The notes under the pieces were generated by a model. The model was not told the DNA's origin and ran no database searches. It saw only the letters and a program-made list of their open reading frames with translations. Made by a program: the position numbers and the translations under genes. This document shows, piece by piece, positions 54,677 through 64,000 of a stretch of 64,000 nt of DNA. Position 1 is the first letter of the stretch; the number at the start of each line of letters is the position of its first letter. Source of the stretch: Akkermansia sp. N21116 (GTDB taxonomy: Bacteria; Verrucomicrobiota; Verrucomicrobiia; Verrucomicrobiales; Akkermansiaceae); the NCBI RefSeq assembly GCF_029854705.2, contig NZ_CP139035.1, positions 2,604,001 to 2,668,000 of the forward strand, read 5' to 3'.

Positions 54677-54857
54677 AACACACCAGGCTTGTCAATGCGA
54701 TTCAATTGCAGAGCCAGCAATAAGCTACGAAGACAAAACAAAGTCATCCGGAAACAACGTCAATAATCCGGCATCCGTCATGCTCTGGCTCGACAGAATG
54801 GAAAAGCAAGCTATATTGATTGTCGGAATCCCCCCTTCAGTTTTCCGACATTTTCTC

Positions 54858-55778
54858 ATGAAAATCTACTATACCCTCGATGATCTGGAACAAGACGGAC
54901 TCCCCACGGAAGACGGAATCTCTCCCCGTCTTGCCGTAATCGGCCACCCGATCATGCATTCCAAATCCCCCCAAATGCATCAGGCAGCCCTTGACTCTGC
55001 GGGCATCCGCTGCAAATACATTAAGATTGAAGTACAACCGGAGGAATTCACGCAAGTCATCGAACTTCTGAAATCCCTGGACTTTATCGGAGTCAATGTC
55101 ACGGTTCCCTACAAATCGGCAGCAGCAGCCCTGGCGGAGGACTGCGACCGACTGGTTATCGCCACCGAAGCCGCCAACACCCTCGTCTTCCCGAGGGACG
55201 GTAATCCGATGGCAGCCTTTAATACAGATGGTCCGGGATTCGTCCGGGCCATCCGCGAATGTTTTTCCGTCGATATCCGGGATCTTAAAATCGTTCTTCT
55301 GGGGGCCAACGGAGGAGCCGGTACGGCACTGGCACACACATGCGCCATGAACCGTTGCGAACGCTTGACGCTCGTCGCCAGATCCTTGGAAAAAATAACT
55401 CCGTTGCAGAAAGACCTCTCTCCTTTCTTCACCGACGAACATCGTCTAGAAGGAGCAGCCGACCGTCTGCGCACCATCGCCATGAATTCTCCCTATCTGG
55501 AAGAAGCCATCAGCGATGCCGACCTGATCGTCAACGCAACCACTCTTGGGCTAAAACAGACGGACGCATCCCCCATACCCTCGTCCTACATTCAACCCCA
55601 TCACCTGGTTTACGACCTCATCACCCATTCCGATGTCCTGCAGCAGGAAGCCCGGGAACAGGGAGCCCGCACCGCAGACGGCCTTTCCATGCTCCTGCAC
55701 CAGGGAGCCTTGTCCTTCGAACGCTGGTTCGGCTATTCCCCGGACATGCAGGCTATGAGAAAGGCGCTCCACATCTGA
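54858..55778 (+). CDS. aroE: Shikimate dehydrogenase
   Basis: A 306-residue enzyme that reduces 3-dehydroshikimate with NADPH in aromatic amino acid synthesis. AVIGHPIMHSKSPQMHQAAL near residue 29 is the substrate-binding start, VNVTVPYKSAAAALAED holds the catalytic lysine, and FNTDGPGFVRAI and LGANGGAGTALAHTCA mark the second substrate block and the NADP-binding loop. YDLITHSDVLQQEAREQGAR and DGLSMLLHQGALSFERWFG close the protein as in the family. The ATG at 54858 was preferred over 54780, which adds 26 residues without similarity. Its stop overlaps the next start by one base. Confidence 0.93.
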   Translation: MKIYYTLDDLEQDGLPTEDGISPRLAVIGHPIMHSKSPQMHQAALDSAGIRCKYIKIEVQPEEFTQVIELLKSLDFIGVNVTVPYKSAAAALAEDCDRLVIATEAANTLVFPRDGNPMAAFNTDGPGFVRAIRECFSVDIRDLKIVLLGANGGAGTALAHTCAMNRCERLTLVARSLEKITPLQKDLSPFFTDEHRLEGAADRLRTIAMNSPYLEEAISDADLIVNATTLGLKQTDASPIPSSYIQPHHLVYDLITHSDVLQQEAREQGARTADGLSMLLHQGALSFERWFGYSPDMQAMRKALHI

Positions 55779-56812
55779 TGCCACATCCCATGCCCGCATT
55801 CTCTATTCAAGACTTTCGAAAAACCCTGCTCACTTGGTTCCGCCGGGACGGGAAAACCTATCCGTGGAGGGAAACGGAAGATCCCTGGCACATCCTCGTT
55901 TCTGAGATCATGCTCCAGCAAACAACGATACCGACCGTACTGGCCAGGTATTCCGAATGGATGCATCGTTTTCCCTCCCCTCTGGAGCTCGCACAAGCTA
56001 CGGAAGAACAAGCCCTCCGCTCATGGGAAGGACTCGGTTACTACCGCCGCGTCCGATCCCTCCAGGCCACCGCCCGGGCAGTCGTCGAACAATACGACGG
56101 TATCTTCCCCCGGGATAAAAACCTCCTGATGCAACTGCCGGGTATCGGTGAATACACCGCTGGGGCCGTCCTTTCCTTCGCGTTCAACATCCCCGCTCCC
56201 ATCGTGGATGCCAATGTTTCGCGCGTCATCGCCCGGCTGGACAACTACCGGGAAAGCGTCGATTCCACCCCCGGCAAAAAATACATGTGGAAGCGCGCGG
56301 AGGAACTCGTTGACCGGGACGACCCCCGAAGATTCAACTCTGCCATCATGGAACTGGGACAAACCTATTGCAAACCACAAGGGCCGGACTGCCTTTTGTG
56401 CCCGGTTCGCCCCTTCTGCTCTGCCGAGAATCCCGACGCACTCCCCGTCAAAACGCCACGCCCGGAGACAACCCGCCTCGTCCACCACGACATCATCTGC
56501 ATAAATGGAGAAACCATCCTCATGGAAAAACAGGAAGACGGCAAACGCCATGAGGGCATGTACCGATTCCCCCAGCGTACGGAACAGGAAACCTCCTCCT
56601 TCCCCATCGTCATGAAGCAGAACTATAGTGTTACCCGGTATAAAATCACCCGTTTCCTGCACTTGGTCCCTCCTGCCGGAATCCGTCCTGAAAAAGGGGA
56701 ATCATTTGTCAGTCTGGACGCCATCGAAGACCTCCCTCTGGCATCTCCTGATCGCAAGGTATTGAGTTCTCAATCATTCAGGAAGATTCTGCGCGAAAGA
56801 AAATCCTCTTGA
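55778..56812 (+). CDS. mutY: A/G-specific adenine DNA glycosylase
   Basis: A 344-residue glycosylase that removes adenine paired with 8-oxoguanine. The catalytic glutamate lies in LVSEIMLQQTTIPTVL, the helix-hairpin-helix is LMQLPGIGEYTAGAVLSFAF, and the catalytic aspartate is in PIVDANVSRVIAR. The Fe-S cluster cysteines follow the C-x6-C-x2-C-x5-C pattern in YCKPQGPDCLLCPVRPFC. A MutT-like C-terminal domain recognises 8-oxoguanine. The start ATG overlaps the aroE stop (TGATG), so the two are translationally coupled. Confidence 0.94.
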   Translation: MPHPMPAFSIQDFRKTLLTWFRRDGKTYPWRETEDPWHILVSEIMLQQTTIPTVLARYSEWMHRFPSPLELAQATEEQALRSWEGLGYYRRVRSLQATARAVVEQYDGIFPRDKNLLMQLPGIGEYTAGAVLSFAFNIPAPIVDANVSRVIARLDNYRESVDSTPGKKYMWKRAEELVDRDDPRRFNSAIMELGQTYCKPQGPDCLLCPVRPFCSAENPDALPVKTPRPETTRLVHHDIICINGETILMEKQEDGKRHEGMYRFPQRTEQETSSFPIVMKQNYSVTRYKITRFLHLVPPAGIRPEKGESFVSLDAIEDLPLASPDRKVLSSQSFRKILRERKSS

Positions 56813-56847
56813 TCATCTGTCCATCAATCCTGTATCTTATACTGGAA

Positions 56848-59800
56848 ATGAACGATACCTCTCTCACGGATTTGACAACTCAAGCCCAAAACGGCACATG
56901 GGATGATACAACGCTTGCCAACAAAGCCGTCGAATTGGCAGAACACATACTCAGGTTGTCAAACCAGGGTATGCGCTGGAGCGAGAAAAAACAGGCCAGA
57001 CAAATGGCCCGTATGATGAACGATCCGGCAGGCAAGGCCTTCACCATCACTATGGCTGACCGCATCTTCCGCCCGTCAGCTCCTGAGAAAGCAGCCGAAG
57101 AATTCCGCTATCTTCTGGACGGTTACGGCGTACCGCACTACCTCAGCAAGCCGGAGCAGCTTGCCATGAGCATTGCCAAGAAAGCTTCGGAATTCTTTCC
57201 AGGGCTCGTCATTCCATCCGTCAAAGGAGAAATCCGCAATCAGAGTCGCACCGTCATTCTGCCATCCGAAGACGGTAAACTCAATGCTCATATCAAACGC
57301 CGCAAAAAAGATGGCATTCGGCTCAATATCAACCAGCTAGGCGAAGCCGTCCTCGGTGAAACGGAAGCCCATCACCGCCTCCAGCAAATCGTGGAGTTGC
57401 TCTGCAATCCGCTTTGCAACTACATTTCTGTCAAGCTCTCTTCCGTATATAGCCAGATCAGCCTGCTCAACCGGGAAGAAACAATCAAACAGCTCCAAGA
57501 CCGTCTGAGGGTTCTGTTCAGGACTGCCATCGAACACGGAATCCCGGGATCCGACGGACATAAAAAGCCCAAGTTCGTCAACCTGGACATGGAGGAATAC
57601 CGCGATCTTCACCTTACGTGTGAAGCTTTCAAGCGTACCCTCATGGAAGAAGAGTTCATGAATCTGGAGGCCGGTATCGTCCTTCAAGCCTATCTCCCCG
57701 ACTCGTGGGAAGAACAGAAAAAACTCTGCGACTGGACCAAAGAACGCGTTCAGGCAGGAGGAGCCCGCATCAAGATCCGCATCGTCAAGGGAGCCAATCT
57801 TGCCATGGAACAAGCCGAAGCCTCCATCCACGGATGGCCGCAAGCTCCTTATGAAAGCAAGGAAATGACGGATGCCAATTACAAGCGCATGCTTCATTAC
57901 GGTTGTCAAAAGGAACACGCCCAATACGTCCGTCTTGGTATTGCCTCCCACAACATCTTCGATCTCAGCTACGCCATTCTCCTCCGGGAACAAAACGGAG
58001 TCCGCGAATCAGTGGAACTGGAAATGCTCGAAGGCATGGCCAACCAGCAGGCCCGCATTCTCATCAACATCGCCGGAGACCTTCTCCTCTACGCCCCTGT
58101 CGTACGCAAACAGGATTTTCCGAACGCCATTTCTTATCTCGTACGTCGCCTTGATGAAAACACGGGTGAAGAGAATTTCCTCCACGATGTCTTCGGAATG
58201 ACCCCCGGTTCCCAGGAATGGGAAAACCAGAAAAAGCGCTTTCTCAAAGCCTGCGCGTCCTACGAAAAAGTCAAATACGGCCCCAATCGCAAACAAAACC
58301 GGGCCTTGGACGCTCCGCTTCCCTTTGCCCCCGGCGACGATTTTTTCAATGAACCGGATACCGATTGGGCTCTTCCCCACCACCAGGACTGGCTCCTCCA
58401 CTGGCTCGAAGAAGAAAAGAAAACAGCACCTTCCGAAATTCCCCTCGTCATCGACGGTCAAGAATGCACCTCACACCTTTGGGGAGTCGGACGTAATCCT
58501 TCCGACGCCGACAACGAATTCTATAAATTCGCCTACGCAGACTACGATCTCGTCGAAAAAGCTGTCACTGTCGCTCAAGATGCCCAGGCATCGTGGGCCT
58601 CGACACCAGTCGAAGAACGCCAAGCCATCTTGTGCCGTACCGCCGAGGAAATTTCCAACATGCGAGGATTAGCTATCGCCGCCATGACGAGGGATGCCGG
58701 GAAAGCCCCCTTCGAAGGAGACGTCGAGGTCAGCGAAGCCATCGACTTCTGCCGTTACTATGCCGAAGGACTCACCCAGCCCGGCATGACCGACGGATTG
58801 ACCCAGAAACCTTTGGGAACCGTTTGTATTACCGCCCCGTGGAATTTCCCATTCGCCATTCCGACAGGAAGCGTCGCCGCCGCCCTCATGGCGGGTAACA
58901 CCGTTATTTTCAAACCTGCACCGCAATCGGTCTACACAGCTTTCCTCATTGCCCAGGCATTCTGGAAAGCCGGAGTTCCGAAAAACGTTCTTCAATTCGT
59001 CCCCGCACCACCTAACGAAATCGGTCAGAAACTCGTCACCCATCCCGACATTTCATGCGTCATGCTGACAGGGTCCTACGCCACCGGGCGCAAGTTCAAA
59101 ACCTGGAGGCCCGATCTCCATCTTCTGGCGGAAACCAGCGGTAAGAACGCCATCATCATCACTGCCACGGCAGATCTCGACCTCGCCGTCAAAGATCTCG
59201 TTAAAAGCGCATTCGGCCACTCCGGACAAAAATGCTCCGCGGCCAGCCTTGCCATTATCGAAGCTTCCGTGTACGACAATCCCGCTTTCCTGCGACAGCT
59301 CCGCGATGCGGCCGCCAGCCTCAAAGTAGGCCCGTCCACCGAACCGGACAGCATCGTCATCCCCGTCATCCGTGAACCGGAAGGTCATCTCCTCCGGGCT
59401 CTGACGGAATTGGAACCCGGCGAAGAATGGCTGCTCAAGCCGGAACGCGTCCGTGACAATCCCAATCTTTGGACTCCCGGCATCCGCATCGGCGTCAAAC
59501 CCGGCTCATGGTTCCACAGGACGGAATGCTTCGGGCCAGTCCTCGGCCTCATCCGCGCGGAAAGCTTGGAGGAAGCGATTCTCATCCAGAATGACTCCAA
59601 CTTTGGCCTCACCGGCGGTATCCACTCCCTCGACGAACGTGAAATCGCCGAATGGAAAAGTAAAATTCAGGTCGGCAACGCTTATATCAACCGTCCGATC
59701 ACAGGAGCCATCGTCCGCCGTCAATCCTTTGGCGGCTGGAAGAATTCCTGCATGGGCCCCGGAGCCAAAACAGGCGGTCCCAATTACCTCGTCGCCCTCG

Positions 59801-60417
59801 GGACGTGGGAAGAAAACGAACTTCCCCAGCACCTCAGCACCCCCGGAGAACGCATCGCCAACCTGGTGGAAAAACTTTGCCGCGATCTTCCGGACGATGC
59901 CAAGCGCATCCGCGCTGCAGCCGGTTCCCAGGCCAAATGGTGGAATGAGGAATTCGGCATCGAACACGATCCCTCCAAAATTCAAGGAGAAGACAACATT
60001 TTCCGTTACATCCCGGAAAAATCCCTTGTTGTCCGCATGAAGGAAGATGCAACCAACTGTGACATCGCCCTCCTTATCCTCGCCGCCAAGCTCACCGGAG
60101 TCGCCACCGAACTTAGCATGGATCAAAAACGTTCCTGGATCTCCGGCTACGGGGATCATAACGTCACGGTCATCGAAGAATCCGAGGAAACCCTGCGATC
60201 GCGTATCCCCGCCATCGCTAAAAACACGCGTATCCTCCGCAGTCCGGAATGTCCCGTCGCCCTCCGTAAAGCGGCCGAAGATGCCGGTATGACCGTACTG
60301 GACATGCCCGTACTCGCCAATGGCCGGCTCGAACTTCTCAACTGGTTCCACGAACAGGCGATTTCGGAAACCATCCACCGCTACGGCAACATTGTTCCCC
60401 GCCCGGGAACACTATAA
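56848..60417 (+). CDS. putA: Bifunctional proline dehydrogenase / pyrroline-5-carboxylate dehydrogenase
   Basis: An 1189-residue enzyme oxidising proline to glutamate. Residues about 70-480 form the FAD-dependent proline dehydrogenase barrel (VKLSSVYSQISLLNREETIK, IRIVKGANLAMEQAEASIHG, GIASHNIFDLSYAI). Residues about 560-1030 form the aldehyde dehydrogenase: ITAPWNFPFAIPTGSVAAAL, the general base in LAETSGKN near 760 and the catalytic cysteine in HSGQKCSAAS near 796. A further 150-residue C-terminal part follows. The N-terminal ribbon-helix-helix repressor of E. coli PutA is absent. The ATG at 56848 was chosen; the longer frame starts with TTG inside the mutY end. Confidence 0.94.
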   Translation: MNDTSLTDLTTQAQNGTWDDTTLANKAVELAEHILRLSNQGMRWSEKKQARQMARMMNDPAGKAFTITMADRIFRPSAPEKAAEEFRYLLDGYGVPHYLSKPEQLAMSIAKKASEFFPGLVIPSVKGEIRNQSRTVILPSEDGKLNAHIKRRKKDGIRLNINQLGEAVLGETEAHHRLQQIVELLCNPLCNYISVKLSSVYSQISLLNREETIKQLQDRLRVLFRTAIEHGIPGSDGHKKPKFVNLDMEEYRDLHLTCEAFKRTLMEEEFMNLEAGIVLQAYLPDSWEEQKKLCDWTKERVQAGGARIKIRIVKGANLAMEQAEASIHGWPQAPYESKEMTDANYKRMLHYGCQKEHAQYVRLGIASHNIFDLSYAILLREQNGVRESVELEMLEGMANQQARILINIAGDLLLYAPVVRKQDFPNAISYLVRRLDENTGEENFLHDVFGMTPGSQEWENQKKRFLKACASYEKVKYGPNRKQNRALDAPLPFAPGDDFFNEPDTDWALPHHQDWLLHWLEEEKKTAPSEIPLVIDGQECTSHLWGVGRNPSDADNEFYKFAYADYDLVEKAVTVAQDAQASWASTPVEERQAILCRTAEEISNMRGLAIAAMTRDAGKAPFEGDVEVSEAIDFCRYYAEGLTQPGMTDGLTQKPLGTVCITAPWNFPFAIPTGSVAAALMAGNTVIFKPAPQSVYTAFLIAQAFWKAGVPKNVLQFVPAPPNEIGQKLVTHPDISCVMLTGSYATGRKFKTWRPDLHLLAETSGKNAIIITATADLDLAVKDLVKSAFGHSGQKCSAASLAIIEASVYDNPAFLRQLRDAAASLKVGPSTEPDSIVIPVIREPEGHLLRALTELEPGEEWLLKPERVRDNPNLWTPGIRIGVKPGSWFHRTECFGPVLGLIRAESLEEAILIQNDSNFGLTGGIHSLDEREIAEWKSKIQVGNAYINRPITGAIVRRQSFGGWKNSCMGPGAKTGGPNYLVALGTWEENELPQHLSTPGERIANLVEKLCRDLPDDAKRIRAAAGSQAKWWNEEFGIEHDPSKIQGEDNIFRYIPEKSLVVRMKEDATNCDIALLILAAKLTGVATELSMDQKRSWISGYGDHNVTVIEESEETLRSRIPAIAKNTRILRSPECPVALRKAAEDAGMTVLDMPVLANGRLELLNWFHEQAISETIHRYGNIVPRPGTL

Positions 60418-60449
60418 CTCCACTCAGAAGAACCTTCTTCCAATTCCCC

Positions 60450-60492
60450 CCCCCTTTTTCCGTTTTACACGCAGAAAAAGGGGGATTTTTTT
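60450..60492 (+). terminator. Rho-independent terminator after putA
   Basis: CCCCCTTTTTC at 60450-60460 pairs with GAAAAAGGGGG at 60474-60484, followed by ATTTTTTT. Confidence 0.85.
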
Positions 60493-60650
60493 GCAACACG
60501 GTTTTTCGGAACATCCCGGACGGACAAACAGTACCGATTCCAGGTATCACGACGAGAAACGATCATATGAAATCAATGCCTCTCAATTACTTTGACATTG
60601 ATCCGGAGGGACTCCATGCTATACTCTTTTTTCCAATCTCGTAACTACGC

Positions 60651-62114
60651 ATGAATCAGAATTCATCCAGCACTGTCCAGTTTTATAACGGAGAACAACT
60701 CCCTCTTGAATTGCACAAAGTTCGCGTCGTGCAAAAGCTTCACCTCGTTCCAGTCGAACGCCGATTGGAAGCCATCGGAGAAGCCGGCTACAATACATTC
60801 CAATTGAGTACCTATGATGTCTTTCTGGACATGCTTACGGACTCCGGTGTCAACGCCATGAGCGACAACCAGATCGCCGCCATGTTCCGCGCCGACGATG
60901 CCTACGCCGGTTCCCAAAGCTTCGGTCGTCTCGCCGAAGCCGTCAAAGAAGTCTTCGGCAAAGAATACCTCCTGCCCGTCCACCAGGGACGCGCTGCGGA
61001 AAACATCATCTCCCGTGCGTTCGTCAAACCCGGAGATGTCGTCCCCATGAACTACCACTTCACGACGACGCATGCCCATATCGACCTCAACGGCGGTACT
61101 ATTGAAGAGCTCGTTGCCGACGAAGCCCTGGAACTCACCAGCATCAATCCCTTCAAAGGCAACATGGACATTGCCAAACTCCGCGATTGCATCAAGCGCA
61201 ACGGAGTCGACAAAATCCCCTTCATTCGCATGGAGGCATCCACCAACCTCATCGGAGGCCAGCCCTTCTCCATCGCCAACCTGAGAGAAGTGCGTTCCGT
61301 CTGCGACGAATACGGCATCATGCTCGTTCTCGATGCCTCCCTCATCGGAGAAAACGCCTACTTCATCAAGAAGCGCGAAGAAGAATTCCAGAACTCCACC
61401 TGCGGAGAAATCCTGCTTGCCATGTGCGATCTGGCGGATCTCGTGTATTTCTCCGCCCGCAAAGTATCCTCTTCCCGCGGCGGCGGCATTTGCTCCAATA
61501 ACAAGGAGATCATCAACAAGATGCAGCATCTCGTCCCCCTGTTCGAAGGATTCCTTACCTACGGCGGCATCTCTGTCCGTGAAATCGAAGCCATGGCCGT
61601 CGGTCTGCGCGAAACGACCGATGAAACAGTTATTTCGCAGAGCCCGTCCTTCATCGAATACTTCATCGGCGAAATGGTTCGTCTCGGCATCCCCTGCGTC
61701 ACACCAGCCGGCGGTCTCGGTGCTCATATCGACGCCGGTTCCTTCCTGCCGCACATCCCGCAAAGCGAATACCCGGCCGGAGCTCTGGCCGCCGCCTTCT
61801 TCATCGCCTCCGGCGTACGCGGCATGGAACGCGGTACCCTCTCCAGCGTGCGCGACAAGGACGGCAATGATATCCTCGCCGATGTCGAATTGCTCCGTCT
61901 CGCCTTCCCTCGCCGCGTGTTCACTCTCTCCCAGGTCCGTTACGTCGCCGACCGCATGAAGTGGCTCTATGACAACCGCGATCTGATCGGAGGACTTGAA
62001 TTCGTCGAAGAACCGCCCGTTCTGCGTTTCTTCATGGGGCGTCTTCGTGCCAAGTCCGACTGGCCACAGAAGCTCGCCGCCAAATTCCGCCAGGACTTCG
62101 GCGAAAGCCTCTAA
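60651..62114 (+). CDS. PLP-dependent beta-eliminating lyase, tyrosine phenol-lyase-like
   Basis: A 487-residue enzyme of the tryptophanase/tyrosine phenol-lyase family, which splits the amino acid into pyruvate, ammonia and indole or phenol. The PLP lysine is K271 in YFSARKVSS. Residues that mark tyrosine phenol-lyase are present at matching positions: F137-T138 in YHFTTTH (TPL F123/T124), M392 and R394 in GVRGMERGT (TPL M379/R381) and F460-F461 in LRFFMGRL (TPL F448/F449); E. coli tryptophanase has a histidine at the F460 place. One oddity is L231 in DASLIG where both known enzymes have an arginine that contacts PLP. It is monocistronic, with two terminators downstream. The alternative call is tryptophanase. 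Confidence 0.88.
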   Translation: MNQNSSSTVQFYNGEQLPLELHKVRVVQKLHLVPVERRLEAIGEAGYNTFQLSTYDVFLDMLTDSGVNAMSDNQIAAMFRADDAYAGSQSFGRLAEAVKEVFGKEYLLPVHQGRAAENIISRAFVKPGDVVPMNYHFTTTHAHIDLNGGTIEELVADEALELTSINPFKGNMDIAKLRDCIKRNGVDKIPFIRMEASTNLIGGQPFSIANLREVRSVCDEYGIMLVLDASLIGENAYFIKKREEEFQNSTCGEILLAMCDLADLVYFSARKVSSSRGGGICSNNKEIINKMQHLVPLFEGFLTYGGISVREIEAMAVGLRETTDETVISQSPSFIEYFIGEMVRLGIPCVTPAGGLGAHIDAGSFLPHIPQSEYPAGALAAAFFIASGVRGMERGTLSSVRDKDGNDILADVELLRLAFPRRVFTLSQVRYVADRMKWLYDNRDLIGGLEFVEEPPVLRFFMGRLRAKSDWPQKLAAKFRQDFGESL

Positions 62115-62122
62115 TTCATCTA

Positions 62123-62147
62123 CCGGAGAGAAATCTCCGGTTTTTCT
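62123..62147 (+). terminator. First terminator after the beta-lyase gene
   Basis: CCGGAGA at 62123-62129 and TCTCCGG at 62134-62140 form a perfect stem with a GAAA loop, followed by TTTTTCTC. Confidence 0.8.
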
Positions 62148-62159
62148 CTCTCACGAAAG

Positions 62160-62193
62160 GCAGTCTCTCCCTCCAGGGAAAGACTGCTTTTTC
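62160..62193 (+). terminator. Second terminator after the beta-lyase gene
   Basis: GCAGTCTCTCCCT at 62160-62172 pairs with AGGGAAAGACTGC at 62175-62187 with one mismatch, followed by TTTTTCTATC. It backs up the first terminator. Confidence 0.65.
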
Positions 62194-62265
62194 TATCATT
62201 CATTCCCTGGAATTCCAGGCCATCCCTGGGTAGTGGATAAATCCAGTAATCCTGCTCCGCAAACG

Positions 62266-62301
62266 AAAAAGCCCCGGGACGTGAATCCCGAGGCCTTTTG
62301 A
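62266..62301 (-). terminator. Terminator after hppA
   Basis: On the minus strand AAGGCCTCGGGA pairs with TCCCGGGGCTT (one unpaired base), followed by TTTTCG. It lies about 27 bases beyond the hppA stop. Confidence 0.65.
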
Positions 62302-62327
62302 TTGATGAAATACGCTCTCAGATTTGC

Positions 62328-64000
62328 TTACAGCAGTGTAATCGCAATATTCACACCGGCGGTCACGATAGAGACCATGCTCATCAGTTTAATGAGAATG
62401 TTCAAGGAAGGACCTGAGGTATCCTTGAAGGGGTCACCAACGGTATCGCCGATGACGGAAGCTTTATGAGCTTCAGACCCCTTGCCTCCGTGATTTCCCT
62501 GTTCGATATACTTTTTAGCATTGTCCCAGGCGCCACCGGAGTTGGCCATGAAAATAGCCAGCACGAAGCCGGAGGCAAGACCTCCCGCCAAAAGTCCGAA
62601 CACGCCAGGAACCCCGAGGACTACTCCCGTCAGAATCGGGGTGATCACAGCCAAGACGGACGGCCAAATCATTTCATGCTGGGCTCCGGCCGTCGATATT
62701 TCCACACAGCGGACATAGTCCGGTTCGGCGTCTCCCGTCAGAATACCTTTGATTTCGCGGAACTGGCGGCGAACTTCCGTGACCATCTTCTCGGCAGCAC
62801 GACCAACGGCATTCATCGTCAACCCGCAGAACAGGAAGGACATCATAGCTCCAATGAAAAGCCCCATCAACACCTTGGGATTCATCAGCGTTACCTGGAA
62901 GTAATCCATGAATTTGCCCAGGGAACAATTGGTAATTTCAGAGACAGGAACGCTCAAGGCTTCATTAATCTTATACACCGTCTCACCGGTGGATTCGGAC
63001 CAGTGCTTGATGGCGATCTTGAGTTCTTCAATATAGGAAGCCAGAAGCGCCAGCGCCGTCAATGCGGCGGAACCGATGGCAAACCCCTTGCCGGTAGCAG
63101 CCGTCGTATTGCCCAAGGCATCCAGGGCATCCGTACGGCGGCGAACTTCTTCTTCAAGACCGCTCATTTCGGCATTGCCGCCGGCATTGTCGGAAATGGG
63201 ACCGTAGGCATCCGTAGCCAAGGTTAATCCCAGGGTAGAAAGCATCCCGACGGCAGCCATGCCAATGCCGTAGAGGCCGCTGCTGATGTCTTCTCCCGTA
63301 AAGTGCCAGTCACCGGAGGCAAGGCCATAGGCAAGAATCGTTCCGATCACGATCGTAATCACCGGAATGCAAGTGGAAACCATGCCAATACCGATGCCGG
63401 AGATAATCACGGTAGCCGGGCCGGTCTGGGCGCTTTCGGCGATCTTGCGGCATGGGCGGCTATCGTGGGAAGTGTAGTGTTCCGTCGCCTTGCCGATAAT
63501 AATGCCGACGACGAGGCCGGTTACGATTGCTCCCCAGATACCGGCCCAGTTGTTCAAGCCAATCAATTTGAGGAGGAACGCGGAGGCAATGGCAATCAGG
63601 AAGGAGCTGAGGTTGATGCCACGGTTCAAGGCCGCCATCAGTTCCGTCTGCGTCGCACCGCGCTTCACGCGGACGACATACACGCCGATAATGGAAAGTA
63701 CGGTGCCGAGGGCAGCCACCAGCATCGGAGCAAGTACAGCTTTAATCGCTTCGTCGGGAACCGTATAATAAGCGGCGGCGCCCAAAGCGGCGGAAGCCAG
63801 GATGGAACCGCAATAGGATTCGTACAAATCGGCGCCCATACCGGCCACGTCCCCCACGTTGTCACCCACGTTATCGGCGATCGTAGCAGGATTGCGGGGG
63901 TCGTCTTCCGGGATACCGGCCTCAACCTTACCGACAAGGTCGGCGCCCACATCGGCGGCCTTCGTGAAAATACCTCCGCCCACGCGGGCAAAGAGAGCTT
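62328..64000 (-). CDS. hppA: Membrane-bound, K+-dependent-type ion-translocating pyrophosphatase, 3' part
   Basis: The last 557 or so residues of a membrane pyrophosphatase; the start lies past the window end. It couples pyrophosphate hydrolysis to pumping of H+ or Na+ out of the cytoplasm. At the window edge the reading is [20 protein letters not shown], followed by [20 protein letters not shown], which carries the conserved Asp, Lys and Asn of the substrate site. The block [20 protein letters not shown] has alanine where K+-independent enzymes have lysine, so this is the K+-dependent class, which includes Na+ and dual Na+/H+ pumps. The C-terminus with [20 protein letters not shown] is complete. 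Confidence 0.95.
   Translation of the reverse strand, partial: ALFARVGGGIFTKAADVGADLVGKVEAGIPEDDPRNPATIADNVGDNVGDVAGMGADLYESYCGSILASAALGAAAYYTVPDEAIKAVLAPMLVAALGTVLSIIGVYVVRVKRGATQTELMAALNRGINLSSFLIAIASAFLLKLIGLNNWAGIWGAIVTGLVVGIIIGKATEHYTSHDSRPCRKIAESAQTGPATVIISGIGIGMVSTCIPVITIVIGTILAYGLASGDWHFTGEDISSGLYGIGMAAVGMLSTLGLTLATDAYGPISDNAGGNAEMSGLEEEVRRRTDALDALGNTTAATGKGFAIGSAALTALALLASYIEELKIAIKHWSESTGETVYKINEALSVPVSEITNCSLGKFMDYFQVTLMNPKVLMGLFIGAMMSFLFCGLTMNAVGRAAEKMVTEVRRQFREIKGILTGDAEPDYVRCVEISTAGAQHEMIWPSVLAVITPILTGVVLGVPGVFGLLAGGLASGFVLAIFMANSGGAWDNAKKYIEQGNHGGKGSEAHKASVIGDTVGDPFKDTSGPSLNILIKLMSMVSIVTAGVNIAITLL

Noticed and set aside
55340-55777. N-terminal extension of MutY
   Set aside because: It is an out-of-frame reading of aroE; MutY similarity begins right after the ATG at 55778.
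60663-61763. 366-codon frame antisense to the beta-lyase gene
   Set aside because: It lies entirely inside the lyase gene, is low in recognised motifs, and follows from codon bias on the other strand.

Overview
The window looks like a chromosomal segment of an Akkermansia-type verrucomicrobium. The 16S rRNA gene, read on the minus strand, closely resembles Akkermansia but appears to differ from A. muciniphila at several variable sites as I remember that sequence, so another Akkermansia species is likely. Gene content fits a strict gut anaerobe: a B12-dependent ribonucleotide reductase, a membrane pyrophosphatase, exported glycan-active proteins and a tyrosine/tryptophan beta-lyase. All identifications come from reading the sequence; no database search was run.

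Layout. (1) 1-10,154 is an AT-rich accessory region. It holds surface-polysaccharide glycosyltransferases (GT2, GT8), a 1134-residue GT2 / pyruvyltransferase / QueC-like PP-loop fusion, a decayed second GT8 copy, a frameshifted GtrA and a broken tyrosine recombinase, and it ends at a tRNA-Leu. This is the footprint of an old tRNA-anchored island. (2) 10,229-23,533 is mostly minus-strand housekeeping: lipoprotein, tcdA, ymdB-like phosphodiesterase and universal stress protein, then htpG (+), a 12-repeat ankyrin protein, a YbaK-type deacylase, two tandem paralogues of unclear function and nrdJ. (3) 23,738-33,387 is mostly plus-strand: an exported protein with a discoidin-like C-terminus, a coiled-coil membrane protein, a GH31 alpha-glucosidase, a HAD phosphatase (-), rpsT, a small zinc ribbon, a Nudix hydrolase, argF and sufE. 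(4) 33,473-43,789 holds murJ and a GT25 transferase (-), then a Zn/Mn ABC transporter operon with an extra small membrane protein, then mcsA-mcsB-clpC, a protein-arginine phosphorylation and degradation module. (5) 43,947-46,202 is a minus-strand cluster of TM2, four-helix membrane and SPFH/zinc-ribbon proteins. (6) 46,262-52,154 is a complete rRNA operon on the minus strand (16S, tRNA-Ala, tRNA-Ile, 23S, 5S) with promoter and terminator. (7) 52,235-64,000 holds an exported protein of possible glycosidase type, aroE-mutY-putA, a tyrosine phenol-lyase-like enzyme and the 3' part of hppA.

The most unusual items are the three-domain glycan fusion (5,323-8,727), the active-site pattern of the beta-lyase, which points to tyrosine phenol-lyase rather than tryptophanase, the tRNA-Leu with anticodon AAG, the divergently duplicated GT8 locus with a conserved leader, the mcsA-mcsB-clpC operon without ctsR, and the metal-transporter operon with an uncharacterised membrane-anchored protein. 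I saw no CRISPR array, no intact insertion sequence and no complete new defence or mobile system.
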